A DNA stretch of 64,000 nucleotides from contig JAOPKE010000005.1 in NCBI GenBank assembly GCA_025517465.1, positions 248,001 to 312,000 on the forward strand. Reading direction: 5' to 3'. Positions 7,816 through 17,346 of this stretch are shown here, piece by piece. A program made the translations under genes and the position numbers. The notes below the pieces were generated by a model. That model worked only from the letters and a program-made list of their open reading frames with translations. It was not told the DNA's origin and searched no databases. Every line of letters starts with the position of its first letter. Within the stretch, counting starts at the first letter, position 1. The DNA comes from Halobacteria archaeon HArc-gm2. Its GTDB lineage: Archaea > Halobacteriota > Halobacteria > Halobacteriales > Haloarculaceae.

Positions 7816-8184
7816 TTACGGCGAGATCTGCTGGACGACGATGACGACGAGGAGCGCAGCCATCCCGCCGACGACGAAACTACCGAGTGTCACGCCACTC
7901 GGCTGTACTACTGCGATAGCCGACCAGATACAGACGGCCCCGACGACGATGACGAGTGCCTTCCGGAGGCCGGGTTCACCGGCCAAGTCGTCGATGCGGT
8001 CTGCCGTCGCCGTCTGTGCGAAGGGGCCGAAGACGACGCCGTTGAGAACGGCCCCGGCGACGACCCAGAACCAGTCGACCGTCCCTGCTTCCAGGAGCAT
8101 CGCCACTGGCGCGACGAGGACGAGTACAGTCAGGAGAATGTTATAGCGGAATCGCAACCGTCGTTCCCCGTCGGACTCGGTCAT
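7816..8184 (-). CDS. Small integral membrane protein (about 122 aa)
   Basis: Starts MTESDGERRLRFRYNILL and has four hydrophobic segments at roughly 12-30, 36-56, 72-90 and 97-116. The second is followed by the polar stretch QTATADRIDDLAGEPG. No catalytic or transport motif is seen. An upstream in-frame ATG at 8193 would add only MRL. It lies upstream of the 283-aa orphan on the same strand and diverges from the dehydrogenase gene. Confidence 0.75.
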   Translation of the reverse strand: MTESDGERRLRFRYNILLTVLVLVAPVAMLLEAGTVDWFWVVAGAVLNGVVFGPFAQTATADRIDDLAGEPGLRKALVIVVGAVCIWSAIAVVQPSGVTLGSFVVGGMAALLVVIVVQQISP

Positions 8185-8283
8185 CAGCCGCATGGCTCGC
8201 CGTTCAGACGGTTGTCACTTGGTCGTTTCGCCCGCTGGTCGGACCCCCACAGGCATTTGCTCCTCGGTCGCTTGCGACCACAC

Positions 8284-9306
8284 ATGCAAGTTGCCGTCCT
8301 CACCGAACCCGGAGAGTTCGCTATCGAAGAGCGCCCGGAGCCGACGCCGACCGACGACGAGGTCCTGATCCGGATGCGCGAGGTGGGCATCTGCGGGTCG
8401 GACGTCCACTACTACGAGCACGGCCACATCGGCGACAAGGTCGTCGAGGAGCCGCTGGTGCTTGGCCACGAGAGCGCTGGCGAAGTCGAAGCCGTTGGCG
8501 AGGCAGTCGCCGATCTCGAACAGGGCGATCGCGTCGCCATCGAACCCGGCGTCCCGTGCCGGCGCTGTGCCCACTGCAAGCGTGGCGAGTACCACCTCTG
8601 CCCGGACGTGACGTTCATGGGGACGCCCCCCATCGACGGCGCGTTCGCCGAGTACGTCGCCTGGCCGGCGGACTTCGCCTACAGATTGCCCGAGCACGTC
8701 TCACTCCGCGAGGGTGCGCTCTGTGAACCGCTCAGTGTCGGCGTCCACGCCTGCCGCCGGGGCGACGTCGGTCCCGGCGACACAGTCTGTATCACCGGTG
8801 CCGGGCCCATCGGGCTAGTGATGATGGAAGTCGCCCGCGCCGTCGGCGCGTCGGATGTCGTGGTCGCCGACCCGGTCGCGAAGAAGCGGGAACTGGCCCG
8901 CGAGCGCGGCGCGGACCTGGCCGTCGACCCCACGGAGACCGACCTGGCCGCCGCCGTCCGCGAGCACTCGGGCGACGGCGCCGACGTGGTCATCGAAGCC
9001 TCCGGTGCGAAGTCCGCTATCGCGTCGACCCTCGACGTCGCCCGCCGCGGGGGTACCGTGGTGCTGGTCGGCCTCGCCGCCGAGGCGGACGTCCCGCTGG
9101 ACGTCCTGGACCTCATCGACAGCGAACTCGACGTGCTGGGATCCTACCGCTACGCGAACACATACCCGGCCGCCATCGACCTGCTGGCCGACGAGGCGGT
9201 CGACGTCGAGGGGTTCGTCGACTTCGAATCGCCCCTCGCCGACGTCCGCGACGCCTTCGAGCGCGCGAGCAATCCCGAGATGGTGAAAGGGATGATCACG
9301 CTCTGA
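8284..9306 (+). CDS. Zinc-dependent polyol (sorbitol/xylitol-type) dehydrogenase
   Basis: A 340-residue medium-chain dehydrogenase. The catalytic zinc region GICGSDVHYYEHGHIG and GHESAGEV is typical of sorbitol dehydrogenase. A structural-zinc-like cluster CRRCAHCKRGEYHLC and a Rossmann motif GAGPIGLVMMEVA (NAD(H)) follow. It probably oxidises a sugar alcohol or related diol to the ketose in the cytosol; the exact substrate is not readable. ATG 8284 matches the family N-terminus. The upstream in-frame extension belongs to antisense sequence of the neighbouring membrane gene. Confidence 0.9.
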   Translation: MQVAVLTEPGEFAIEERPEPTPTDDEVLIRMREVGICGSDVHYYEHGHIGDKVVEEPLVLGHESAGEVEAVGEAVADLEQGDRVAIEPGVPCRRCAHCKRGEYHLCPDVTFMGTPPIDGAFAEYVAWPADFAYRLPEHVSLREGALCEPLSVGVHACRRGDVGPGDTVCITGAGPIGLVMMEVARAVGASDVVVADPVAKKRELARERGADLAVDPTETDLAAAVREHSGDGADVVIEASGAKSAIASTLDVARRGGTVVLVGLAAEADVPLDVLDLIDSELDVLGSYRYANTYPAAIDLLADEAVDVEGFVDFESPLADVRDAFERASNPEMVKGMITL

Positions 9307-9319
9307 GGCTCGCCGCCTC

Positions 9320-10018
9320 TCAGTAGTCGCACTCCTCGGTCTCCGGCGGCGGGTCCAGGTCGAGGTGCTGGTCGATGGCCCGCGTCTCGGGTTTGCAGAC
9401 GTTGGTCGGGTTCTCAGTCGTGAGCAGGGCGACGCCGCCATCGCCGAGTTCCGCCGTCTGCCAGGCCGGTGCGGAGAGCAGGGTTTCCTGCCCGTACGTG
9501 TCGGCGAGCGACGGCGGGAACCCCATCATCCAGGAGGCGTACTGGATGCGGTCCTCGTCGAGACTCTCGGGCGTCGCCGGGGGCGGGACGTCGTCTTCGA
9601 CGAGGCGCCGCTTGTGGGGCGCGGAGACTCCGTAGACGAAGCGCAGGTCGTCGGGCGCGCCCGCGTAGACGTGCTGGAGCAGTTCGAGCAGGTCGACCGC
9701 CGTCTCGGCGAGGACCGCCTCCTCGCGCGAGGCGATGGCCTTCCGGAACGGTTCGGGGTCGTACCTCACCTCGACGTGGGGCAGGTCGGGAACGGGCTTT
9801 TCCTCGTCGTCCCTGTCTGGGCCGAACGGTCGGATGGCCACGTCGGTCAGCTGATTCCAGCGTAACTCACGCCAGGAATCGGCCGGTGCGTCCCGTTCCG
9901 CGTCGAGGTCACAGCTGTGTCTGGACCGTTCCCTGAGCGACGCCCAGATCCGCTCCATGGACGCTCCGGTGTCGACCCGCTCGTCGTAGAGGAAGTCGAC
10001 CGTGTCGTAGTCGGTCAT
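9320..10018 (-). CDS. Hypothetical haloarchaeal protein (232 aa)
   Basis: A soluble acidic protein starting MTDYDTVDFLYDERVDTG and ending in ETEECDY. It contains WRELRWNQLTDVAIRPFGPD and a helical middle. The motif VYGVSAPHKRRLVEDDVPPPATPESL is followed by YASWMMGFPPSLADTYG. I recognise no family. A TATA-like GCATACT about 28 nt upstream supports a leaderless start at 10018 rather than the longer frame from 10117. It converges on the dehydrogenase gene with a 13-bp gap. Confidence 0.7.
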   Translation of the reverse strand: MTDYDTVDFLYDERVDTGASMERIWASLRERSRHSCDLDAERDAPADSWRELRWNQLTDVAIRPFGPDRDDEEKPVPDLPHVEVRYDPEPFRKAIASREEAVLAETAVDLLELLQHVYAGAPDDLRFVYGVSAPHKRRLVEDDVPPPATPESLDEDRIQYASWMMGFPPSLADTYGQETLLSAPAWQTAELGDGGVALLTTENPTNVCKPETRAIDQHLDLDPPPETEECDY

Positions 10019-10267
10019 CGGCAGGTCTGGTCGCTGGTCCCGGCAGTATGCATCGCGTCTTTGCATCCGTGTGACACCGGTCTGGTCGGCGGGCTGGGGA
10101 CTGTCCGTCGTGAGCAATGCATGGAAGCGAGTAGTTCCACTAACGGGCGCGACGGGTTTCTACCTGCGGAATCGGCGTCGAAACTGGAAAGCGAGTAGAG
10201 ACAAACCCGGGGGAACTCGAAACGGAAAACCGTCGAACGGCGACGAGCTACGGACGCGGTGGTCGGG

Positions 10268-12493
10268 TTACTGGAAGCCGATGCGGCCGCCGCCGGCCTG
10301 CGTGGTCGGCTCGGGCCCGCCGCCCTTGAACTCGTCTTGCATCTGCTCGTAGTAGTCGCGAATCTCCTCGGTGATGGTCGGTCGGACGTTCTCCATCGCC
10401 GCGCGGAAGTGTTTCATGTCGACGGCCTCGGCGTCGTCGTCCTCGCGGAGCGCCTCGATGGCGGCCTCGCGGCCGATGGACTCCAGGTCGGAGCCGACGT
10501 AGCCGCCCGTCATCTCCGCGAGTTCGCGGAGGCTCACGTCCGGCGACAGCGGCGTGTCGTCGGTGTGGATCTTGAGGATCTGCTCGCGGCCCTCGGTGTT
10601 GGGCTCGCCGATCATCACGAGGCGGTCGAACCGGCCCGAGCGGATGAGCGCGGGGTCGATCATGTCGGGTCGGTTGGTCGCGCCGATGACCATCACGTCC
10701 TCCATGTCTTCGAGCCCGTCGAGCTCCGTCAGCAGCTGGTTGACGACGCGCTCGGAGACGTTAGACCCGACGTCGCCGCCCCGTCCGGGGGCCAGCGAGT
10801 CGAGTTCGTCGAAGAAGATCACCGTCGGAGCAACCTGCCGGGCCTTCCGGAAGGTCTGCCGGATGGCCTTCTCCGACTCGCCGACCCACTTCGACAGCAG
10901 CTGCGGGCCACGCACCGAAATGAAGTTGGCGTCGGTCTCGTTGGCGACGGCCTTCGCCATCAGCGTCTTCCCGGTGCCGGGTGGGCCGTACAGCAGGACG
11001 CCCGAGGGCGGCGTCACGCCCATGCGCTCGAACTTCTCGGGACTGTTCATCGGCCACTCGACGGCCTCCTGCACCTGCCCCTTCGCGTCGTCGAGGCCGC
11101 CGACGTCGTCCCAGGATATCTTCGGGAGTTCGACGAGGACCTCGCGCATGGCGCTCGGGCTCACCTCGTTGAGCGCGCCGCGGAAGTCCTCGCGCTTGAT
11201 GATCATCCGGTCGATGAGGCTCGGCGGGATGTCCTCCTCGTCCAGGTCGATCTCGGGGAGGTAGCGCCGCAGGGCCTTCATCGCGGCCTCCTTCGTCAGG
11301 GACTCGATGTCGGCGCCGACGAAGCCGTGGGTCTCGGTCGCCAGGTTCGAGAGGGCGACGTCGTCCGACAGCGGCATGCCGCGGGTGTGGATCTGGAGGA
11401 TCTCCTCGCGGCCCACCTCGTCGGGCACACCGATCTCGATCTCGCGGTCGAAGCGACCCGGGCGACGGAGTGCGGGGTCGACGGAGTCGACGCGGTTGGT
11501 CGCCGCGATGACGATGACCTGGCCTCTGCTCTCGAGGCCGTCCATCATCGTCAGCAACTGGGCGACGACCCGGCGTTCGACCTCGCCAGTGACGTCCTCG
11601 CGCTTGGGCGCGATGGAGTCGAGTTCGTCGATGAAGATGATAGAGGGTGACTCCTCGCTCGCGTCCTCGAATATCTCGCGCAGTTGCTGTTCGGACTCGC
11701 CGTAGTACTTCGAGATGATCTCCGGGCCGGCGATAGAGAAGAAACTGGCGGAGGTCTCGTTGGCCACGGCTTTCGCGAGCAGCGTCTTCCCCGTTCCGGG
11801 CGGGCCGTGCAGGAGGACGCCCTGTGGCGGCTCGATCCCCAGCTTCTTGAAGATCTGGGGGTGTTTCATCGGCAACTCGACCATCTCGCGGACCCGCTGG
11901 ATCTCCGACTGGAGGCCACCGATGTCCTCGTAGGTGATGCCGCCGCCGGTCTTCTCGAAGCCCGAGATAGGCTCTTCGCGGAGTTCGACGTCGGTGTCCT
12001 CGGTGATGAGGACGACTCCCTCCGGTTCGGTCTCGACGGCGATCAGCGGGATGGCCTGGCCCGGCGAGCGCATGAAGGGGTGGTTCGTCGAGCTCATCAC
12101 GGGGACGATGTCGCGCTCGACGACCGGCCGCTTCAGGATCTGCCGCTTGACCATCCCGGCCGCGTCGGAGCCGAACTGGACGCTCGCCTCTTCCGGCGGC
12201 GCGAGCACCAGCGTGTCGGCCTTCTCGGCCTCGGCCTTGCGGATCTCGACGCGCTCGCCGATGCCGACGTCGGCGTTCTGGCGGGTGAACCCGTCGATGC
12301 GGACGGTGTCCGTGTTCCAGTCCTGTCGGTCAGCGCGCCATACCTTCGCCGCGGTCGTGTCACTGCCCTCGATCTCGATGATGTCGCCCGGCGAGAGCTT
12401 GAGATGCAAGAGCGTGTCGGGGTCGAGGCGCGCGATACCACGTCCCGAATCGTTCGGGTACGCCTTCGCAACCTCTAGTTGAACCTCGTTCAT
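10268..12493 (-). CDS. cdc48: Cdc48/VCP-like AAA+ ATPase
   Basis: A 741-residue double-AAA unfoldase. The N-terminal double-psi barrel and CDC48_2 domain (1-185) is followed by D1 with Walker [19 protein letters not shown], Walker [10 protein letters not shown] and the arginine-finger region [16 protein letters not shown]2 has [34 protein letters not shown] and [12 protein letters not shown]. It remodels or unfolds proteins, probably feeding the proteasome. The C-terminus ends GGGRIGFQ and lacks a clear HbYX proteasome-docking tail. It is monocistronic; an A-rich TATA candidate lies about 50 bp upstream. Confidence 0.95.
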   Translation of the reverse strand: MNEVQLEVAKAYPNDSGRGIARLDPDTLLHLKLSPGDIIEIEGSDTTAAKVWRADRQDWNTDTVRIDGFTRQNADVGIGERVEIRKAEAEKADTLVLAPPEEASVQFGSDAAGMVKRQILKRPVVERDIVPVMSSTNHPFMRSPGQAIPLIAVETEPEGVVLITEDTDVELREEPISGFEKTGGGITYEDIGGLQSEIQRVREMVELPMKHPQIFKKLGIEPPQGVLLHGPPGTGKTLLAKAVANETSASFFSIAGPEIISKYYGESEQQLREIFEDASEESPSIIFIDELDSIAPKREDVTGEVERRVVAQLLTMMDGLESRGQVIVIAATNRVDSVDPALRRPGRFDREIEIGVPDEVGREEILQIHTRGMPLSDDVALSNLATETHGFVGADIESLTKEAAMKALRRYLPEIDLDEEDIPPSLIDRMIIKREDFRGALNEVSPSAMREVLVELPKISWDDVGGLDDAKGQVQEAVEWPMNSPEKFERMGVTPPSGVLLYGPPGTGKTLMAKAVANETDANFISVRGPQLLSKWVGESEKAIRQTFRKARQVAPTVIFFDELDSLAPGRGGDVGSNVSERVVNQLLTELDGLEDMEDVMVIGATNRPDMIDPALIRSGRFDRLVMIGEPNTEGREQILKIHTDDTPLSPDVSLRELAEMTGGYVGSDLESIGREAAIEALREDDDAEAVDMKHFRAAMENVRPTITEEIRDYYEQMQDEFKGGGPEPTTQAGGGRIGFQ

Positions 12494-12680
12494 GGTAATC
12501 AGTCTGCGGGGATGTTCATGAGTCGGTGGTGGCCGGAGATAGGTTTTTTGCTACCGGCGGCGGGAACGCGTGTCGGCAGGTACTTATGCGAGTAGTTACC
12601 ATGGGTCAGTTTCGGGCCGATCGGTCCCCCTCGAAGACGTGGTCGTCGGGTTGATATGCCTGGGCGAAAATACCAGTTCT

Positions 12681-13094
12681 ATGGTCTTTCTCGTCCCGTT
12701 CGACGGCTCCGCGCGCGCACACGCAGCCCTCGACCGTGCGGTCACCTACGGCGCGGCGGTCGACCGCGACGTCGTCGCCGTAAGTTACGTTCCGACCGGC
12801 GACAACTACGCTGAACGTCGCCGCTGGGTCGACCCCTCAGAGGACTTCGCGACCGACACCGTCGCCAGCGACCTCCGGCGCAAGATCGAGGAGGCGACCG
12901 ACGACGCCGAGGTACACTTCGAGAACGAGAGCGCGTACTCCCCCGCAGGCGGCCTCTCCGACGAGGTACGCCAGACTGCGCTGGACGTCGACGCCACCGT
13001 GGTCTTCGTCGGCACGGCCGACGACGGCCAGGTCGTCGTCCCCATCGACGGCGACGGGGACGAGTTCGACGTCCACGTCGTTCGGCAGGCGTAG
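12681..13094 (+). CDS. UspA-family universal stress protein
   Basis: 137 residues starting MVFLVPFDGSARAHAALDRAV, the usual Usp strand-loop-helix in which the second residue group binds nucleotide. It ends VVFVGTADDGQVVVPIDGDGDEFDVHVVRQA. The classical GxxG..G(S/T) ATP-binding loop is poorly conserved, so it may be a non-ATP-binding type. The codons after the first A/T box at 12651-12660 put the ATG 26-30 nt downstream, consistent with a leaderless mRNA. It diverges from cdc48. Confidence 0.8.
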   Translation: MVFLVPFDGSARAHAALDRAVTYGAAVDRDVVAVSYVPTGDNYAERRRWVDPSEDFATDTVASDLRRKIEEATDDAEVHFENESAYSPAGGLSDEVRQTALDVDATVVFVGTADDGQVVVPIDGDGDEFDVHVVRQA

Positions 13095-13180
13095 TGTTGG
13101 ACCTGGCCGAACCCAAATTCGCTTTCTGCGGCCTGACCCAGGAACGTACTAGCACGTCCGCGACAGGCCAGGGGGTGGGA
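13095..13180. other. Spacer before the inverted-repeat element
   Basis: No ORF with coding character is seen between the Usp stop and the palindromic element. Confidence 0.4.
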
Positions 13181-13289
13181 CTGAAAGGGGCGACCGGTTC
13201 GACGAAGCACGACGAAGTAAGCACTGCAGTGAACGGAGTGAACGAAGCGCGCAACGAGTCGCGCGAGTCGAACCGGTCGGGGCTTTCAG
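13181..13289. repeat. 109-bp palindromic element (MITE-like)
   Basis: The ends are CTGAAAG (13181-13187) and CTTTCAG (13283-13289). Inside them GACCGGTTCGA pairs with TCGAACCGGTC. The centre carries GAACGGAGTGA (13231-13241), one of the recurring hairpin-loop motifs in this window. It encodes nothing convincing. Elements with CTGAAAGGGG-type ends look familiar from other haloarchaeal spacers, but I cannot verify copy number here. Confidence 0.65.
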
Positions 13290-13386
13290 GTTGTTTGCGG
13301 TGGTTTTCGCTCCGCGTTCGGTTGGCAGCACGTTTCATCGTCGCAGGTCCGGAAGTTTTTGAGTAATCGGGACCCACTCTTCGGTA

Positions 13387-14769
13387 ATGAGAACGCTGGC
13401 CTTCGACGGGCGGATGGGCGCGAGCGGGGACATGGTCCTCGCCGCGTTGCTCGCGGCGGGCGCAGACGACGCCGTCTTCGACCCCGTCGAGGTCGCCATC
13501 GACGTCCGATACGAGGTGGGTGAAGCCACGCGAAACGGGATCGGTGTGACGACGGTAGACGTGCTCGTGGACGACGAGGCCGGCGATAGCAACGGTGGGG
13601 ACGACCACGGTCACGGCGACCCGGATTCCGGCCACGACCACGCTGACGGCGGTCACGACCACGATCACGACCATTCGGACGACGATCACTCACACGGCGA
13701 AGCCGACCATTCTCACACCGACGATCACTCGCACGACGATACGACAGACCACACGCACGCGGAGGGCCACGGCCCCCACCGGAGTTACCGCGAGGTCGTC
13801 GAACTCGTCGAGGGGATGGACCTGCCGGACGACGTCACCAGCGACGCGCTGGCGATCTTCGAGATCCTGGGCACCGCCGAGGCGGCCGTCCACGGGACCG
13901 ACCTCGAGGAGACGCACTTCCACGAGGTCGGCGCGGACGACGCCATCGCCGACGTCGTCGGCGCCTGCCTCCTGGTCGACGACCTCGCCGTCGACCGCGT
14001 CGTGACGACGCCGCTGTCGGCCGGCAGCGGCGAGGTCGAGATGAGCCACGGGACCTACCCGATCCCCGCACCTGCAGTGATCGAAATCGCCGAACAGGCC
14101 GACTGGTCGCTCCGCGGTGGACCAGTCGAGGCGGAACTCCTGACGCCCACTGGCGCCGCTATCCTCGCTCACTTCGCCGAAGGAGTCGCAGAGCTCCCCT
14201 CGATGGAGGTCCAGGCGTCGGGATACGGCGCCGGTGGGTACTCCTTCGAGGACCGCCCGAACGTCCTCCGGGCACTCGTCGGCGAGTCCGATGGGCCGCT
14301 CGTCCGCGACGAGATCACCGTCCTGGAGACGAACGTCGACGACGTCGCCCCCGAAGTGCTCGGCGACCTCCAGCGCTCGCTGAAAGACGCGGGCGCACGC
14401 GACGTCTCGATACTGCCGGCGACGATGAAGAAGGCCCGTCCCGGCCACCTCGTGAAGGTCATCTGCAAGCCCGAGGACGCCCAGCGCGTCGCCCGCCGAC
14501 TGGCCGAGGAGACGGGGACGCTCGGCGTCCGCGAGCACGGCGCCGACCACCGGTGGATCGCCCACCGTGAGATAGAGACCGTCGCAATTACCGTCGAGGG
14601 CGAGGCCTACCCGGTCGACGTGAAGATCGCCAGTGACGACGAGGGCGTCGTCTTCGACGTGAGCGCGGAGTACGACGACGCCGCGGCGGTCGCCGACGAG
14701 ACCGGGATGGCCGTCCGGGACGTCCTCCGGCGGGCCGAGGACGTCGTCCGGGACCTGAAGGGTGAGTAG
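13387..14769 (+). CDS. larC: Nickel-pincer cofactor nickel-insertion protein LarC, with His-rich insertion
   Basis: 460 residues. LarC is the CTP-dependent cyclometallase that inserts nickel into the pyridinium bisthiocarboxylate mononucleotide cofactor of lactate racemase-type enzymes. Family features include FDGRMGASGDMVLAALLAAGA, THFHEVGADDAIADVVG, PLSAGSGEVEMSHGTYPIPAPA, ELLTPTGAAIL, ETNVDDVAPE and ILPATMKKARPGHLV. Residues about 73-130 are an insertion of His/Asp repeats, probably a nickel reservoir. larB, larE and a LarA-type enzyme are not in this window. A TATA-like AGTTTTTGAG near 13352 fits a leaderless ATG. Confidence 0.92.
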   Translation: MRTLAFDGRMGASGDMVLAALLAAGADDAVFDPVEVAIDVRYEVGEATRNGIGVTTVDVLVDDEAGDSNGGDDHGHGDPDSGHDHADGGHDHDHDHSDDDHSHGEADHSHTDDHSHDDTTDHTHAEGHGPHRSYREVVELVEGMDLPDDVTSDALAIFEILGTAEAAVHGTDLEETHFHEVGADDAIADVVGACLLVDDLAVDRVVTTPLSAGSGEVEMSHGTYPIPAPAVIEIAEQADWSLRGGPVEAELLTPTGAAILAHFAEGVAELPSMEVQASGYGAGGYSFEDRPNVLRALVGESDGPLVRDEITVLETNVDDVAPEVLGDLQRSLKDAGARDVSILPATMKKARPGHLVKVICKPEDAQRVARRLAEETGTLGVREHGADHRWIAHREIETVAITVEGEAYPVDVKIASDDEGVVFDVSAEYDDAAAVADETGMAVRDVLRRAEDVVRDLKGE

Positions 14770-14868
14770 GTCGCGGCAAACGTCGGGGGCGGAGCGTGCA
14801 GGGATCGACACGGGGTGTCACAGCCGACCGGCGGTGACGTTAGGTGGCCCTGCCCAGGTAGTACACCT

Positions 14869-15072
14869 ATGGACATCGCGTCGCGGTTCACCGCGCTCCC
14901 GCTGTCGGCCAGAGCGTTCCTCGTCGTCGCGGCCGTGCTGACGGTCAATCAGTCGGTCGCCGTCTACCTGGAGTCGGCGGTCGCAGCGACGTTCGGTTGG
15001 CCGCTGGTCTTCCTGACCGTCGTCGCGTTCGTCGTCGCCGCGCTCGACGGCGTCCGGCGGCTGTTGACCTGA
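14869..15072 (+). CDS. Small two-helix membrane protein (67 aa)
   Basis: Begins MDIASRFTALPLSARAF. It has two hydrophobic helices (about 17-36 and 40-60) separated by a short turn and ends in RRLLT. There are no functional motifs. The ATG at 14869 is preferred because the 18-residue upstream extension is not hydrophobic or family-like. It lies between larC and the convergent RNase H-fold gene. Confidence 0.65.
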   Translation: MDIASRFTALPLSARAFLVVAAVLTVNQSVAVYLESAVAATFGWPLVFLTVVAFVVAALDGVRRLLT

Positions 15073-15079
15073 CGGCAGC

Positions 15080-15817
15080 TCAGGTGTCGTCGTCGCCCCG
15101 GTGTTCGGCCAGCGCTTCCTCGACGCTCAGTTCGCCGACGGCGACCTTGCGGGCCAGTTCCTCGTCGATGGCGCGGTTCGTCTCGCTTGCCTCCCGCGAG
15201 CGGTCCTTGATCCGCTGGAGTTCGCCGGCGGTGGGGGTCACGTCACGGGTCTCGATCTCTTCGCCCTCCATGCGGGCGATGTTGACAGCGGCGAGCACGT
15301 CGCCCATTCCGCGCGCCCCGGTACCGAGGTACGGCGTCGTCCCGGTCTCGTCGACGAGTTCCACGGGGACGTCTTCGAGGTCGTCGATTATCCGCGTCCC
15401 GACGAGTCGCGCGCCGTCGCCGATCCGAACAACTGGATCGACGGCGTCCTCGACCTCGCGCCGGACTTCAACGGCCGCTTTCGCCGCGGGTACCTGGAAC
15501 GCAGCGACGACGGTGTCGCCCGAGAGGACGGCGATGCCGGGGCGCTCGCCGGGGTCGATGCCGACGATGGTTCGCCCTTCGTTCCCGCGGAGGATGGTGA
15601 CGATCTCCTCGACGGCCCGCCGCGGGTCGTCGGGCGGTGCCCGGACGAGGTCCACGCCGTCCGGTGTCCAGCGCTCGTCGTCTGCGGTAACGAGGACCGT
15701 CGCGTCTTCGGGGAGGTCGGCGCCGGGTTCTATCGTCGTGAACTCCACGCCGCGGTCGCGGAGCTCGGTGACGACCCCGTGGTAGAGTTCGAAGTTGTCG
15801 GTCCCGACGACTATCAC
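15080..15817 (-). CDS. RNase H-fold protein of unknown function (245 aa)
   Basis: It has a short N-terminal alpha/beta region (VIVVGTDNFELYHGVVTELRDRG) followed by TIVGIDPGERPGIAVLSGDTVV, the beta-hairpin and first Asp of a RuvC/YqgF-type RNase H fold. DPVVRIGDGARLV and DETGTTPYLGTGARGMGDVLAAVNIA come next, plus a charged helical C-terminus. It resembles archaeal COG2433-like predicted nucleases. Activity is not established and not all acidic active-site residues can be assigned. The start is taken as GTG 15817; the frame upstream is antisense to the next gene. It diverges from the FAD oxidoreductase gene. Confidence 0.7.
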   Translation of the reverse strand: MIVVGTDNFELYHGVVTELRDRGVEFTTIEPGADLPEDATVLVTADDERWTPDGVDLVRAPPDDPRRAVEEIVTILRGNEGRTIVGIDPGERPGIAVLSGDTVVAAFQVPAAKAAVEVRREVEDAVDPVVRIGDGARLVGTRIIDDLEDVPVELVDETGTTPYLGTGARGMGDVLAAVNIARMEGEEIETRDVTPTAGELQRIKDRSREASETNRAIDEELARKVAVGELSVEEALAEHRGDDDT

Positions 15818-15934
15818 TCGCGGGAGTTGGGCGTGACCGTACTTACCACTGTGGTCGGCGGGAGCTGTCGTCCCGGACTCCAGACGCCGGTCGCAAACCC
15901 AAACGGTTTGCACAGCCCCGTCGAACTGGCTGAC

Positions 15935-17272
15935 ATGATAGGCGTCGTCGGTGGCGGAATCGCCGGACTCGCGGCCGCTCGCAGACTCCAGTCCCACGGG
16001 CTCGACGTGCAGGTGTTCGAGGCGAGCGACCAGGTCGGGGGGCTCGCCGCCGTCTACGAGACTGCCGGGGATCCGATCGAGAAGTTCTACCACCACCTCT
16101 CGAAGTCCGAACAGACCATCGTCGACCTGGCCGAAGACCTGGGGCTGGGCGACGACGTGGAGTGGCGCATCGGGAAGAACGCCTACTACGTCGACGGGAC
16201 GGTCCACTCGATGGACGCCCCCTGGGAAATTCTGGCCTTCCCGCACTGGAGCCTCTACGACAAGTTCAGGCTGGGGATGCTCACCCTCGACGTCGACGTC
16301 CGCGGCGGCGTCCCGAAGTTCGACACCTACGAGCGCCTGGAGGACTTCGAGGACGTCTCTGCCCTCGAGTTCGCGAAGGAACACACGACCGAGAACGTCT
16401 ACCGGACCTTCTTCGAACCGCTGCTGGACGCCAAGTTCGGCGAGCGCAAAGCGGACGTCAGCGCCGCGTGGCTTTTGGGCCGGATCAAGTTCCGCGGCGA
16501 ACGCGACATCCTGAAGGGCGAGATTCTGGGCTACCTCGACGGCGGATTCGGCACGCTGCTCGACGCCCTCGTCGAAGACGTGGGCCGGGAAAACGTCACC
16601 ACGGGCGCGCGCGTAAAGGACCTGGATGTCGGCGGCGCTGTCCAGGGAATGTCGGTCGAAACCGCCGACGGTGTCGAGGACCACGACGTCGACGGCGTCG
16701 TCGTCGCGGCGATGCCCACCGTCCTCGAATCGCTGACGGGCTACCCCTGCGACATCGACTTCCAGGGCACGGTCTGTTCGGTCATCAGCATGGACGAGTC
16801 GCTGACCGACACCTACTGGCTCAACGTCGCCGACGATGCGCCCTTCGGCGCGCTCATCGAGCACACGAACTTCGTCGAGCCCCAGCGGTACGGTGGCGAA
16901 CACCTGCTGTACGCCGTCAGCTACGTCCAGTCGATGGACGACCCGCTGTGGCAGGCCAACGACGACGGCGTCGAGGAGACGTGGCTCGCCGGCATCGAGG
17001 ACCTGTTCCCCGACTTCGACCGCGAGTCGGTGAACTGGATCGAGACGGCCCGGAACCCCCGGACGGCGCCCATCTACGAGATGGGGTATCTCGACATGGT
17101 CGTCCCCTACGACCTCTCCGAGGAGGTGGCCGAGGGCGTCTACTACGCGGGGATGGCCTCCGAGGCCCAGTACCCCGAACGCAGCCTCAACGGCGGCGTC
17201 GTCGCGGGCTACGAAGTTGCAGATCGGATCGCCCAGAAGGGGACCAGGACGGCGCCTGCCCCCGAGCAGTAG
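15935..17272 (+). CDS. FAD-dependent amine-oxidase-like oxidoreductase
   Basis: 445 residues with the N-terminal dinucleotide-binding motif GVVGGGIAGLAAARRLQSHGLDVQVFEA and the continuation DQVGGLA. It ends with the FAD C-terminal motif VYYAGMASEAQYPERSLNGGVVAGYEVAD. This architecture is shared by protoporphyrinogen oxidase, phytoene desaturase and UDP-galactopyranose-mutase-like enzymes. The substrate cannot be deduced. In haloarchaea such proteins are often linked to carotenoid or glycan steps, but neighbours give no support. It diverges from the RNase H-fold gene with a 117-bp shared promoter region. Confidence 0.88.
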   Translation: MIGVVGGGIAGLAAARRLQSHGLDVQVFEASDQVGGLAAVYETAGDPIEKFYHHLSKSEQTIVDLAEDLGLGDDVEWRIGKNAYYVDGTVHSMDAPWEILAFPHWSLYDKFRLGMLTLDVDVRGGVPKFDTYERLEDFEDVSALEFAKEHTTENVYRTFFEPLLDAKFGERKADVSAAWLLGRIKFRGERDILKGEILGYLDGGFGTLLDALVEDVGRENVTTGARVKDLDVGGAVQGMSVETADGVEDHDVDGVVVAAMPTVLESLTGYPCDIDFQGTVCSVISMDESLTDTYWLNVADDAPFGALIEHTNFVEPQRYGGEHLLYAVSYVQSMDDPLWQANDDGVEETWLAGIEDLFPDFDRESVNWIETARNPRTAPIYEMGYLDMVVPYDLSEEVAEGVYYAGMASEAQYPERSLNGGVVAGYEVADRIAQKGTRTAPAPEQ

Positions 17273-17346
17273 CTGCCTGCCGGGAGAAGCTGAACGACGT
17301 GGCACCCGCCGTACACGTTAAGCCCGATGACCCGTAACTAACTGGT

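Noticed and set aside
12742-13689. Minus-strand 315-codon frame over usp and larC
   Set aside because: It spans two genes on the other strand and the palindromic element, and has no family-like segment.
15080-17305. A long minus-strand frame through the FAD oxidoreductase
   Set aside because: Only the last 245 codons have coding character; the rest is antisense to the FAD gene, which has clear nucleotide-binding motifs.
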